Positions 8,084 to 14,724 of a stretch of 21,958 bases of DNA are shown here, one piece after another (within the stretch, counting starts at the first letter, position 1; each line of letters starts with the position of its first letter). Position numbers and translations under genes: made by a program. Location of the stretch: positions 1 through 21,958 of the forward strand of contig JBALTG010000075.1 of NCBI GenBank assembly GCA_036964625.1, read 5' to 3'. Source of the DNA: Motiliproteus sp036964625 (lineage in GTDB: Bacteria > Pseudomonadota > Gammaproteobacteria > Pseudomonadales > Balneatricaceae). The notes below the pieces were generated by a model. That model ran no database searches and was not told the origin of the DNA. It saw only the letters and a program-made list of their open reading frames with translations.

Positions 8084-8153
8084 AGGATAGGTAGCGGCTA
8101 GTTTAGCAAATTCTGATGGATTGGTGTGCCTATGTGCTGGCGGATTCAGCCTG

Positions 8154-9035
8154 TCAGGAGATAGGCAGGCCTAGTCGACGCAGTACTCTGGTTAGGTCGT
8201 TGGTTGCTTTATTGATCAGTTGCAGGGCTTGCGGGAAGTCCTGCTCTGCCGCTACATGGTTTGCCTTACGGAACGAAACATCACACTTGGCGAGTGCTTT
8301 GCGGGTCCATGTATACCGGGTGGGGACTTTTCCATCGGGTATCACCATTTCAAACAGCTGCAGCAAGCCCTTGTAGCGCTCAACTTCGTATTGGTACTGC
8401 TGCTCCGGGGTGTCGAGCGTGTTGCTGTAGACGATGGTGGTACCGCCCTTTAGGGCCGAAACGGCGGTGATGGTCAGCATATAGGCTTCGTTGAGTACCT
8501 CGTTGGCTTCGCCATAGTTTTGGTGCTGCCCAAGTTGCGCTGCCAGCTGCATCGTGCTGCTCAGTTGGCGTTGATCCAAAGGGCTCGGTTGCTGGCTCTG
8601 CACCACCGCTTTCTGCACATACAGGCGGAAAGATTCGATGCTTACCGACAACTCGTTGAAGCGGGTGTGCTGGGCGCTCCCTTTGTCGGTGGCGCTGGCA
8701 ACCGTTGCGGCCGCGGCGGAGTAGCGCTGCATCGATTGCTCAATATTTTCAGCAGCCGTGCTGAGTTGTCCAGTTGTCAGTGCTTGCTGGGCAACGGTGG
8801 CGTGATCGCGCGCAAGGGCCAGGCGCTGCTTGGCGAGGACATCGTCGCCGTTGGTGATGTTTCGGCTGCTGGATGAGTTTTCCAGCATGCGCTGCATAAG
8901 ACTGAGTTTTTGTTGCAGCAGTTGCTGATCGATCTCGCTTTTGTCGGCCGTTGCTGCCTGAAGGGTATAGGCGGGAAGACCGGCCAGGCTAAGCAGTGCC
9001 AAGGCTAGCAGTAGGGTCTGTCGTTTTGTCGTCAT
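8154..9035 (-). CDS. Uncharacterised exported helical protein
   Basis: A 293-residue protein with an N-terminal signal peptide (MTTKRQ then LLLALALLSLAGL, cleavage probably after LQA near residue 27) and a mature part that looks almost wholly alpha-helical, rich in Gln, Ala and Leu. A conserved-looking core reads ALKGGTTIVYSNTLDTPEQQYQYEVERYKGLL (shown in two parts: ALKGGTTIVYSNT at about residues 192-204, and EQQYQYEVERY just after), followed by a C-terminal helix pair with NKATNDLTRVLRR. I do not recognise a named family. No ribosome binding site is obvious before ATG 9035. Probable first gene of a two-gene unit with the pentapeptide protein, divergent from the PilJ-like gene. Periplasmic location is inferred from the signal peptide and lack of other membrane segments. 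Confidence 0.75.
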   Translation of the reverse strand: MTTKRQTLLLALALLSLAGLPAYTLQAATADKSEIDQQLLQQKLSLMQRMLENSSSSRNITNGDDVLAKQRLALARDHATVAQQALTTGQLSTAAENIEQSMQRYSAAAATVASATDKGSAQHTRFNELSVSIESFRLYVQKAVVQSQQPSPLDQRQLSSTMQLAAQLGQHQNYGEANEVLNEAYMLTITAVSALKGGTTIVYSNTLDTPEQQYQYEVERYKGLLQLFEMVIPDGKVPTRYTWTRKALAKCDVSFRKANHVAAEQDFPQALQLINKATNDLTRVLRRLGLPIS

Positions 9036-9171
9036 GATATCGATTATCGTTGCTCACTAATGTGGTTAGCTGTATTGATAATTCGCATTTTAGCAGTGTA
9101 CGGGGTTGTTCGTTAATCGTAAATAAGCCGGGTGTTTACACGCTTGTTGGTTGTTTTTTGATCTGGATCGA

Positions 9172-9199
9172 TTACGCCAGTGCATAGACCTGATAATAT
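9172..9199 (+). promoter_or_regulatory. Candidate extended -10 promoter for the PilJ-like gene
   Basis: TTACGC (9172-9177) and TAATAT (9194-9199) are separated by 16 bases, and TGA directly precedes the -10 hexamer, giving an extended -10. Transcription would start near 9206, leaving about 35 bases before the TTG start at 9241 with its ribosome binding site at 9229-9234. The rest of the 205-base divergent region (9036-9240) is AT-rich; no clear promoter for the - strand gene is apparent. Confidence 0.45.
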
Positions 9200-9240
9200 A
9201 CGCTGGTTTAAATTTAGCCAGTTATCGTAGAGGTCTAGCG

Positions 9241-10047
9241 TTGAGAGTAGCAAGTATAGTACTTCGTTCAGTATTGATGTTGTCGGCAGTTGTCGGGTTG
9301 ACGTTATCCTCCGCCCATGCCGCCTCGGGATATTCTTTGGTAGAGGCGATCGATGACGCAGGCCGGCAACGGATGCTGACGCAGCGAATTCTTAAGGCCT
9401 ATGCCCAGGTCGGCCTGGGTGTGCAGAAACCGCAATCTGAACAGGAGTTGGTTGAGGCGGTTGGGTTGTTTGAAACCCAGTATCAGCTTCTGCATCAGTG
9501 GCAGCATGAGCCTAAAGTAGCTGAGCAGCTTGAGCGGGTAGGGCATTTGTGGCAGGTCTATAAGCCGTTGAGTCTGGGTAAGGTGAGTGCGCCTGGGGCG
9601 CAGAGACTGCTGGGTTTGAGTGAGTCGCTGTTGTCTGAATCCGATCGGTTGGTGTTAATTCTGCAACAGCTTGCGGCAACCCCGGCGGCGGAGTTGATCA
9701 ATATTTCCGGTCGGCAACGGATGTTATCGCAGCGCATGGCCAAATATTATTTGCTGAGCAGCTGGGGGATCGAAACCCCGGCGGTAAGCACCCAGATGGA
9801 TCAGGTGCGCAGCGAATTTGACGCGGCGCTGAGGCTGATGAGATCCCATCGCTTGGATAATGCCGAGATAGCGGAGCGGCTGGTGCGGATCGAATCCGAT
9901 TGGGCCTGGTTTAATGGTGCGATTCAGCAGTCCGGGGGTGAGCGTTATAATTTGCTGGTGCTGGATGCCAGTGAGCAGTTGTTGCGCCAGTTGGAGCAGT
10001 TAACCCATCTGTATGTCGACGCGGGTAAGACCGCCTCGCACTCCTAG
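9241..10047 (+). CDS. Exported protein with two tandem PilJ-type (nitrate/nitrite sensor-like) domains
   Basis: I start this 268-residue protein at TTG 9241, preceded by AGAGGT (9229-9234) with a six-base gap; the next residues form a signal peptide (MRVASIVLRSVLMLSAVVGL, cleavage after AHA near residue 27). An earlier in-frame TTG at 9151 would add a non-signal-like extension. The mature protein carries the diagnostic helix of the PilJ N-terminal domain twice: AIDDAGRQRMLTQRILKAY (about 36-54) and NISGRQRMLSQRMAKYYL (about 154-171). In chemoreceptors such as PilJ and NarX-type kinases this domain is an extracytoplasmic helical sensor attached to a membrane signalling module; here there is no transmembrane anchor or output domain after the signal peptide. 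It therefore looks like a free periplasmic binding or sensing protein. Ligand unknown. Confidence 0.8.
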   Translation: MRVASIVLRSVLMLSAVVGLTLSSAHAASGYSLVEAIDDAGRQRMLTQRILKAYAQVGLGVQKPQSEQELVEAVGLFETQYQLLHQWQHEPKVAEQLERVGHLWQVYKPLSLGKVSAPGAQRLLGLSESLLSESDRLVLILQQLAATPAAELINISGRQRMLSQRMAKYYLLSSWGIETPAVSTQMDQVRSEFDAALRLMRSHRLDNAEIAERLVRIESDWAWFNGAIQQSGGERYNLLVLDASEQLLRQLEQLTHLYVDAGKTASHS

Positions 10048-10082
10048 CAGGCCTGTCCGGCAGGCTGCGGGGCTTCTTTATT
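10047..10082 (+). terminator. Possible terminator after the PilJ-like gene
   Basis: GCAG-CCTG (10047-10055, one bulged G) can pair with CAGGCTGC (10061-10068) around a five-base loop, followed by GGGGCTTCTTTATTT. The stem overlaps the stop codon and the T-tract is interrupted, so termination strength is uncertain. It lies between two convergent genes. Confidence 0.45.
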
Positions 10083-11625
10083 TAAATGCCGGGGCGAATT
10101 GCGCTAAGCAGTCTTTTACCTGATCGCTATCCGCGGTGTCGAGCGTCACGGCATGGCGTCGCTCCTCGGGCGTTAGTGGTTCGTAGAGGGTCTGCTGGCT
10201 GCGTAGCACCGCGACCGTCGCCTCTGATGGATCTTTGCCGCTGCGCAGGCGTTGTGTGATTCTGTGCGCCTGCTTCGCCGCGGTTGCGGCGCAGCAGATA
10301 ATGACGGGTTCGATGTTTAGCTGCTGCGCCAGTCGCAGAAAGGGCTGGCGCTGCGCCTGGTTCAAAAAAGCAGCATCGATAATGATGCTGAGTCCTGCGC
10401 GAAGAAGCGATTCGGCCTCTTCAAGCAGGCGTTGATAGGTGATGTCGTTCATCTGTTGGCTGTAGCGCGGCAGTTCTGGCGTGTGCTGATCCCAGTGTTG
10501 GCGTAACTGGTCCGAGCGCAATCTAATCCAGTGGCCTTGCGCGACAAGTTGCTGTGATAGCCAGCTCTTGCCGCTGCCGGAGCTGCCGTGCATCAGAATC
10601 AAGCTGGCCTTTACCGGCGTTAATATCTGGTCTGCCAGATCGACGTAGGCTTGGTACTGTTTGGCGGCCGGTGCTGCTAAAGGCTCGGTGCTGCAGCCAC
10701 TGGTTAGCAGGGTGATCTTGGCGCGCACCAGTGCTCGGTAGGCCTGGTAGAGCCGCAGCAGGGGCAGGGCGTGATAATCCAGGTTCTGCTCCAGATAACG
10801 GTTTAAGATCCGGTTGGACAGGGCGTGATGGTCGCGTAGCTGCAGGTCCATCAGCAGAAAAGCCAGGTCGCTGAGCGGATCGATCCAGCGGTAACGGGGG
10901 TTGAATTCGATGCAGTCGAAGGGACAGGCCCGGCCTCGATGCAGGGCGATATTTCCCAGATGCAGGTCGCCGTGGCATTCGCGAATAGCACCCTGTTGAT
11001 GGCGTTCCTCGAGTAGCGTTGTGTGTTGTTGAAATTCGCTTTCGGTGAGCAGTTGCAGGCGCTGTAACTGAGTCTGCTGCTTGGGGCTGTGCAGATAAGG
11101 GCGGATCTGTTCGAAATTTTGCTGCATCGGCGCGTAGATGCTCTCTGGACTGCCAAAGGTCGCATCGGTGGGCGCGTTAGGTGCGCTGGCGTGGATGTGG
11201 GCCAGCTCCTGTGCCAGTGTTAGCAGCGCCTGCTCGGGCAGTGACTGGCGCTGTGAGAGTAGCTGCTGTTGTGGGAATTGCAGCATCTGTACCGCGTAAT
11301 CGAGTGCCGTTGGATCGAAGCGCTGACCCGGATCGACCCTGGTCAGTCGAGGCCGATCCAATGTGCCCCCGATGTGGATGAGGCCGATATAGAGTTCAGG
11401 GGAAAAACGTCGGTTTAACTGTAACTCCTGGCAGCAATCGTGAAAACGTTGCTCCAGGGTGGTGAAGTCGAGAAAGCCCAGGTTGACCGGTTTGCGCAGC
11501 TTGTACGCATAAGGGCCGGTGAGTAACACCCAGGAGATATGGGTCTGAATCAGTACGAAGCGTTCGATCGGATGAGCAAACAGCTGAGACTGTTGTAAGG
11601 CGATAATTAAACCTGCATCGGGCAT
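10078..11625 (-). CDS. Fusion of an aminoglycoside-phosphotransferase-like kinase and a P-loop kinase/ATPase domain
   Basis: The 515-residue product joins two modules. The N-terminal half is a protein-kinase-like fold of the aminoglycoside phosphotransferase/choline kinase type, with YAYKLRKPVNLGF (nucleotide-binding Lys region), the catalytic HGDLHLGN and the metal-binding region FDCIEFNPRYRWIDPLSDLA. The C-terminal third is a small P-loop kinase with Walker A GSSGSGKS near residue 355 and a following LRSDQLR, as in zeta-toxin or gluconate-kinase-like proteins. Such fusions are annotated as bifunctional aminoglycoside phosphotransferase/ATP-binding proteins; the physiological substrate is unknown and antibiotic resistance should not be assumed. 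I choose ATG 11625 because an in-frame ATG at 11670 would place the start upstream of the -10 element at 11654-11659. Divergent from mrcB, as a similar gene appears to be in Pseudomonas (recalled, not checked). Confidence 0.85.
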   Translation of the reverse strand: MPDAGLIIALQQSQLFAHPIERFVLIQTHISWVLLTGPYAYKLRKPVNLGFLDFTTLEQRFHDCCQELQLNRRFSPELYIGLIHIGGTLDRPRLTRVDPGQRFDPTALDYAVQMLQFPQQQLLSQRQSLPEQALLTLAQELAHIHASAPNAPTDATFGSPESIYAPMQQNFEQIRPYLHSPKQQTQLQRLQLLTESEFQQHTTLLEERHQQGAIRECHGDLHLGNIALHRGRACPFDCIEFNPRYRWIDPLSDLAFLLMDLQLRDHHALSNRILNRYLEQNLDYHALPLLRLYQAYRALVRAKITLLTSGCSTEPLAAPAAKQYQAYVDLADQILTPVKASLILMHGSSGSGKSWLSQQLVAQGHWIRLRSDQLRQHWDQHTPELPRYSQQMNDITYQRLLEEAESLLRAGLSIIIDAAFLNQAQRQPFLRLAQQLNIEPVIICCAATAAKQAHRITQRLRSGKDPSEATVAVLRSQQTLYEPLTPEERRHAVTLDTADSDQVKDCLAQFAPAFK

Positions 11626-11653
11626 CGTAAATTCCACATCTGTCGGTAGAGTG

Positions 11654-11661
11654 ATTATACT
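11654..11661. promoter_or_regulatory. Back-to-back -10 elements of the divergent kinase and mrcB genes
   Basis: The same short AT segment reads TATACT on the + strand (11656-11661), seven bases ahead of the mrcB ATG at 11669, and perfect TATAAT on the - strand (11654-11659), about 28 bases before the kinase ATG at 11625. The two cannot be occupied at once, so the genes may compete for polymerase. No good -35 is present on the + strand (TTCCAC at 11632-11637 is weak). Confidence 0.5.
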
Positions 11662-11668
11662 GCGCGGC

Positions 11669-13999
11669 ATGCCAAAAAAGAGAGCACCATCGCGTTCCCG
11701 TTCTGCTAAATCTGCAGCCAAGCCCACTGGTCGCGGCTGGGCGTTGCTATTCAAAGTGCTGTTGGTAGCTCTGGTGCTGCTGCTGCTGGGGCTGCTGTAT
11801 ATGGACGCCACTATTCGCAGCCGCTTTGAGGGCCAGCGCTGGGCGATTCCGGCCAAGGTGTATGCGCGTCCCTTGGAGCTCTACGCCGGCAAGGCGTTGA
11901 CGGCAGAGGCGCTGGCGATAGAGCTGAAACAACTGGGTTATCAGCAGGTCGGGTGGCCGGCGCGTCCCGGTGAGGTGCAGTTGCAGCCCGGCCGGGTCGA
12001 ATTGATCAGTCGGGGATTCGATTTTGCCGATGGTAAAGAACCGTCGCGACGTCTGGAGTTGCGCTTTGCTAACGGTCAGTTACAGCAGCTCAGCAGTGCA
12101 GGTGAGGCGTTAGCCGTGGCGCGGTTGGAGCCGGTGTTGGTGGGAGGTATCTATCCGGCAGATAACGAGGATCGTGATCTGGTGCAGCTGGAGCAGGTTC
12201 CGCCGTTGTTGCTTCAGGCGCTTGTGGCGACCGAAGATCGACATTTTTATCAGCACCATGGGATTTCGTTGCGAGGGATCGCCCGGGCGACCTGGGCTAA
12301 TTTGCGCGCAGGACGGGTGGTGCAAGGGGGGAGTACGTTAACCCAGCAGCTGGTTAAAAACTTTTTCCTCTCCAGCGAGCGTAGTTTACTGCGCAAGTTG
12401 ATGGAGGCACCGATGGCGATGTTGCTGGAGCTGCATTATGACAAGAATGAGATCCTTCAGGCCTACCTTAATGAGGTCTATCTAGGTCAGGCGGGAAGTC
12501 GAGCGATTCATGGCTTTGGTCTGGCCAGTCAGTATTATTTTGGCCGTCCGCTGGAGGGTTTATCGGTCGAGCAATTGGCGCTGCTTGTCGGTTTGGTTAA
12601 GGGGGCGTCTTATTACGATCCGCGTCGCTATCCAGAGCGAGCCAAAGCGCGCCGCGATCTGGTGCTCAGCTTGCTGCAGCAGAGCGGCGGGATTGATCAA
12701 CGTGCAGCCCATCGCGCGGCTCAGCAGCCGCTCGGTGTGGTGGCCAAGAGCAGTTTGACCAAGGGCGCGTTCCCCGCTTATCTGGATCTGGTTAAGCGCC
12801 AGCTACGCCGTGATTATCGCCAGCAAGATCTGGCCTCGGAAGGGCTGCAGGTATTCACCAGTCTCGATCCTATCGTCCAGAGCCTTGCAGAGCAGAGTCT
12901 GCAGACCGTGGTGCAGCGCTTGCGGCAGCGTCATGGTGCTGCCATCAAAGGGCTGCAGGGGGCGTTGGTGGTCGGCAATAGCCAGACCGGAGAGGTGGTT
13001 GCTGTTATCGGCGATCGTGAACCGCGCTTTCAGGGGTTTAACCGCGCCCTGGATGCGGTCCGCCCGATCGGGTCTTTGGTTAAGCCTGCGGTCTATCTGG
13101 CCGCACTCGAACAGCCGCAGCGTTACACTCTGATCAGTGCGATTAAAGATGAAGCGTTGCAGTTGCAGAATGCGGATGGCTCGGTCTGGAGCCCGAATAA
13201 TTTTGATCATCAGGTGCGCGGGCTGGTGCCGCTGCACCAGGGCCTGTCTCACTCCTATAACCTGGCAACCGCGCATCTGGGGATGGAGCTGGGACTCCCA
13301 GCCGTGATTGATGTGTTGCAGCGGCTGGGTGTGCGCCGCGAGATAGCGCCGTTTCCGTCGTTGCTGCTGGGATCGCTCAGTCTCAGTCCGTTGGAGGTGA
13401 CTCAGCTGTACCAAACCATCGCCGCTAATGGCTTTGAAACCCCGCTGCGGGCGATTCGCTCGGTGGTCAGCAGCGAGGGCCAATTGCTGTCGAGTTACCC
13501 GTTTGAGTTAAGTCAGCAGTTCAGCCCGGCGGCTATTCATCTGCTACAGTATGCGCTCCAGGAAACGGTGCATGAAGGGACCGCAAAGGCGCTGTATCGG
13601 CGCTTTCCTGATTCGCTCAATATGGCGGGGAAAACCGGCACCACCAACGATCAGCGCGACAGTTGGTTTGCAGGCTTTACCGGGGATTATTTGGCGGTGG
13701 CCTGGTTGGGGCATGATGATAATCGCCCCACGCCGCTGACCGGCAGTAGTGGGGCGTTGCAGGTGTGGGCTGAGCTGATGGCGCAGCTGCAACCGGCACC
13801 TTTTGAGACGGTTGCGCCCGCCGATGTCAGCTATCAGTGGGTTGATCCTGAGCGGGGTGTGCTGACCGGTACGGGGTGTCCCGATGCCCGGTTAATCCCC
13901 TTTATTGTCGGTTCAGAACCGCAGCGGTTTAGCGGCTGCGGTATACAGGGCTCGGTGCGTCGAGCACAGAGCTGGTTCTCGCGTTTGTTTGCGGATTAG
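11669..13999 (+). CDS. mrcB: Bifunctional penicillin-binding protein 1B
   Basis: Class A PBP that polymerises lipid II into glycan strands and cross-links the peptides at the outer face of the cytoplasmic membrane. The 776-residue product has a basic cytoplasmic tail, one transmembrane helix (about 24-44), a UB2H-like regulatory region (about 65-155), and a GT51 transglycosylase domain with catalytic Glu189 in VATEDRHFYQHHG and GGSTLTQQLVKN. The transpeptidase follows, with the SxxK serine at Ser469 (GSLVKP), SYN at 529-531 and KTGTT at 655-659. I use ATG 11669, since the extra upstream GTG (11651) lies within the -10 element. No Shine-Dalgarno sequence precedes it. The UB2H region fits PBP1B rather than PBP1A, and the next gene encodes its likely activator lipoprotein. 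Highly confident in class, confident in 1B. Confidence 0.93.
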   Translation: MPKKRAPSRSRSAKSAAKPTGRGWALLFKVLLVALVLLLLGLLYMDATIRSRFEGQRWAIPAKVYARPLELYAGKALTAEALAIELKQLGYQQVGWPARPGEVQLQPGRVELISRGFDFADGKEPSRRLELRFANGQLQQLSSAGEALAVARLEPVLVGGIYPADNEDRDLVQLEQVPPLLLQALVATEDRHFYQHHGISLRGIARATWANLRAGRVVQGGSTLTQQLVKNFFLSSERSLLRKLMEAPMAMLLELHYDKNEILQAYLNEVYLGQAGSRAIHGFGLASQYYFGRPLEGLSVEQLALLVGLVKGASYYDPRRYPERAKARRDLVLSLLQQSGGIDQRAAHRAAQQPLGVVAKSSLTKGAFPAYLDLVKRQLRRDYRQQDLASEGLQVFTSLDPIVQSLAEQSLQTVVQRLRQRHGAAIKGLQGALVVGNSQTGEVVAVIGDREPRFQGFNRALDAVRPIGSLVKPAVYLAALEQPQRYTLISAIKDEALQLQNADGSVWSPNNFDHQVRGLVPLHQGLSHSYNLATAHLGMELGLPAVIDVLQRLGVRREIAPFPSLLLGSLSLSPLEVTQLYQTIAANGFETPLRAIRSVVSSEGQLLSSYPFELSQQFSPAAIHLLQYALQETVHEGTAKALYRRFPDSLNMAGKTGTTNDQRDSWFAGFTGDYLAVAWLGHDDNRPTPLTGSSGALQVWAELMAQLQPAPFETVAPADVSYQWVDPERGVLTGTGCPDARLIPFIVGSEPQRFSGCGIQGSVRRAQSWFSRLFAD

Positions 14000-14007
14000 G
14001 AGCTTTT

Positions 14008-14580
14008 ATGAAGATCTACGCTAGCGTTCAACGTGAACGCGGTCTGTGGCGAGCGGCGGCAGCGGTCGGGCTGCTGGTGTTGGCTGGTTGTGCCGGCCAG
14101 CCGGGTGCCCGTGTTCCTGTCGAGGAACGAGGCTACGGGGCTGCCACGTTCCCTGCGCAGCCCGATGCTGTGGCGACCCCGGCTCCGGTCCCCGCTGCAG
14201 CCTACGAGCGCCGTCCTCAGGCGCAACGGCCCGAAGTGGCTGCGCCGGTGTTGCCGGCAGTGGTACCGGCGCCGGTGGTATCGGCTCCTGCGGCCGCAGG
14301 TCGTTACCCGGGGCCTGCGCCGGTGCTACTGGCGTTGATCGAGCAGGCTGATAATCTCCAGTCACAGGGCGACGCGCAGGGCGCATTGGCGCAACTCGAA
14401 CGCGCACAGCGCATCGCTCCGCGAGATCCGCAGGTGTATCTGCAGCTGGCTCGATTACGCTTACATATGGGTGATCGTGCGCGTGCTGAGCCGTTGGCGC
14501 GACGGGGCTTGTCGCTCTCTGCTGGTGATCCTGATCTGACCCGGGCTTTTAAGGCGTTGTTGGCCGGTCTGGGTCGCTGA
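14008..14580 (+). CDS. lpoP: LpoP-like TPR lipoprotein, probable PBP1B activator
   Basis: A 190-residue outer-membrane-type lipoprotein: signal peptide with lipobox LAGC (lipidated Cys28), a Pro/Ala-rich flexible linker (about residues 35-105), and a C-terminal TPR unit (about 105-185; QGDAQGALAQLERAQRIAPRDPQVYLQLARL split across two helices pairs, starting near residue 117). AGGAG sits just before ATG 14008 and the gene begins eight bases after the mrcB stop, so the two are surely co-transcribed. In Pseudomonas aeruginosa a TPR lipoprotein called LpoP, encoded next to the PBP1B gene, activates that enzyme in place of the enterobacterial LpoB. The gene symbol rests on this shared position and architecture, not on a sequence search. 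Confidence 0.75.
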   Translation: MKIYASVQRERGLWRAAAAVGLLVLAGCAGQPGARVPVEERGYGAATFPAQPDAVATPAPVPAAAYERRPQAQRPEVAAPVLPAVVPAPVVSAPAAAGRYPGPAPVLLALIEQADNLQSQGDAQGALAQLERAQRIAPRDPQVYLQLARLRLHMGDRARAEPLARRGLSLSAGDPDLTRAFKALLAGLGR

Positions 14581-14641
14581 CAAATTTATTATTGAAAGGA
14601 GGTTTTGAATCGGAACCGGCATTTTTGCCCTGACCGGGAAA

Positions 14642-14671
14642 ATAGTGCTGATAATTAGCCAACAGCACTAT
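14642..14671. repeat. 9-bp perfect inverted repeat over the fusA2 promoter
   Basis: ATAGTGCTG (14642-14650) and CAGCACTAT (14663-14671) are exact reverse complements separated by 12 bases. The spacing of arm centres (21 bases, two helical turns) suits a dimeric DNA-binding protein. The repeat overlaps the probable -35 element. There is no T-run on the + strand, so it is not a simple terminator of the upstream gene. Confidence 0.7.
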
Positions 14672-14685
14672 AAATCTAGTATAAT
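14656..14685 (+). promoter_or_regulatory. Promoter of the EF-G paralogue gene
   Basis: A perfect TATAAT -10 (14680-14685) lies 39 bases before the ATG at 14725. The best -35 is TAGCCA (14656-14661, four of six consensus bases) with an 18-base spacer. The following GCGCGC stretch would lie just upstream of the transcription start near 14692. Confidence 0.65.
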
Positions 14686-14724
14686 CGCGCGCTATTTCTA
14701 CGCCCTGACTTATCGAGTAACCCA

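Noticed and set aside
10078..11625. Calling the kinase fusion an aminoglycoside resistance gene
   Set aside because: The APH-like fold is shared by many small-molecule kinases; the fused P-loop domain and the chromosomal housekeeping context do not support resistance.
12803..13483. A 226-codon - strand frame within mrcB
   Set aside because: It overlaps the intact transpeptidase domain of PBP1B and has no recognisable domain.
14642..14671. The fusA2 upstream palindrome as the lpoP terminator
   Set aside because: There is no T-tract after the right arm and the sequence overlaps a good promoter, so an operator is the better reading.
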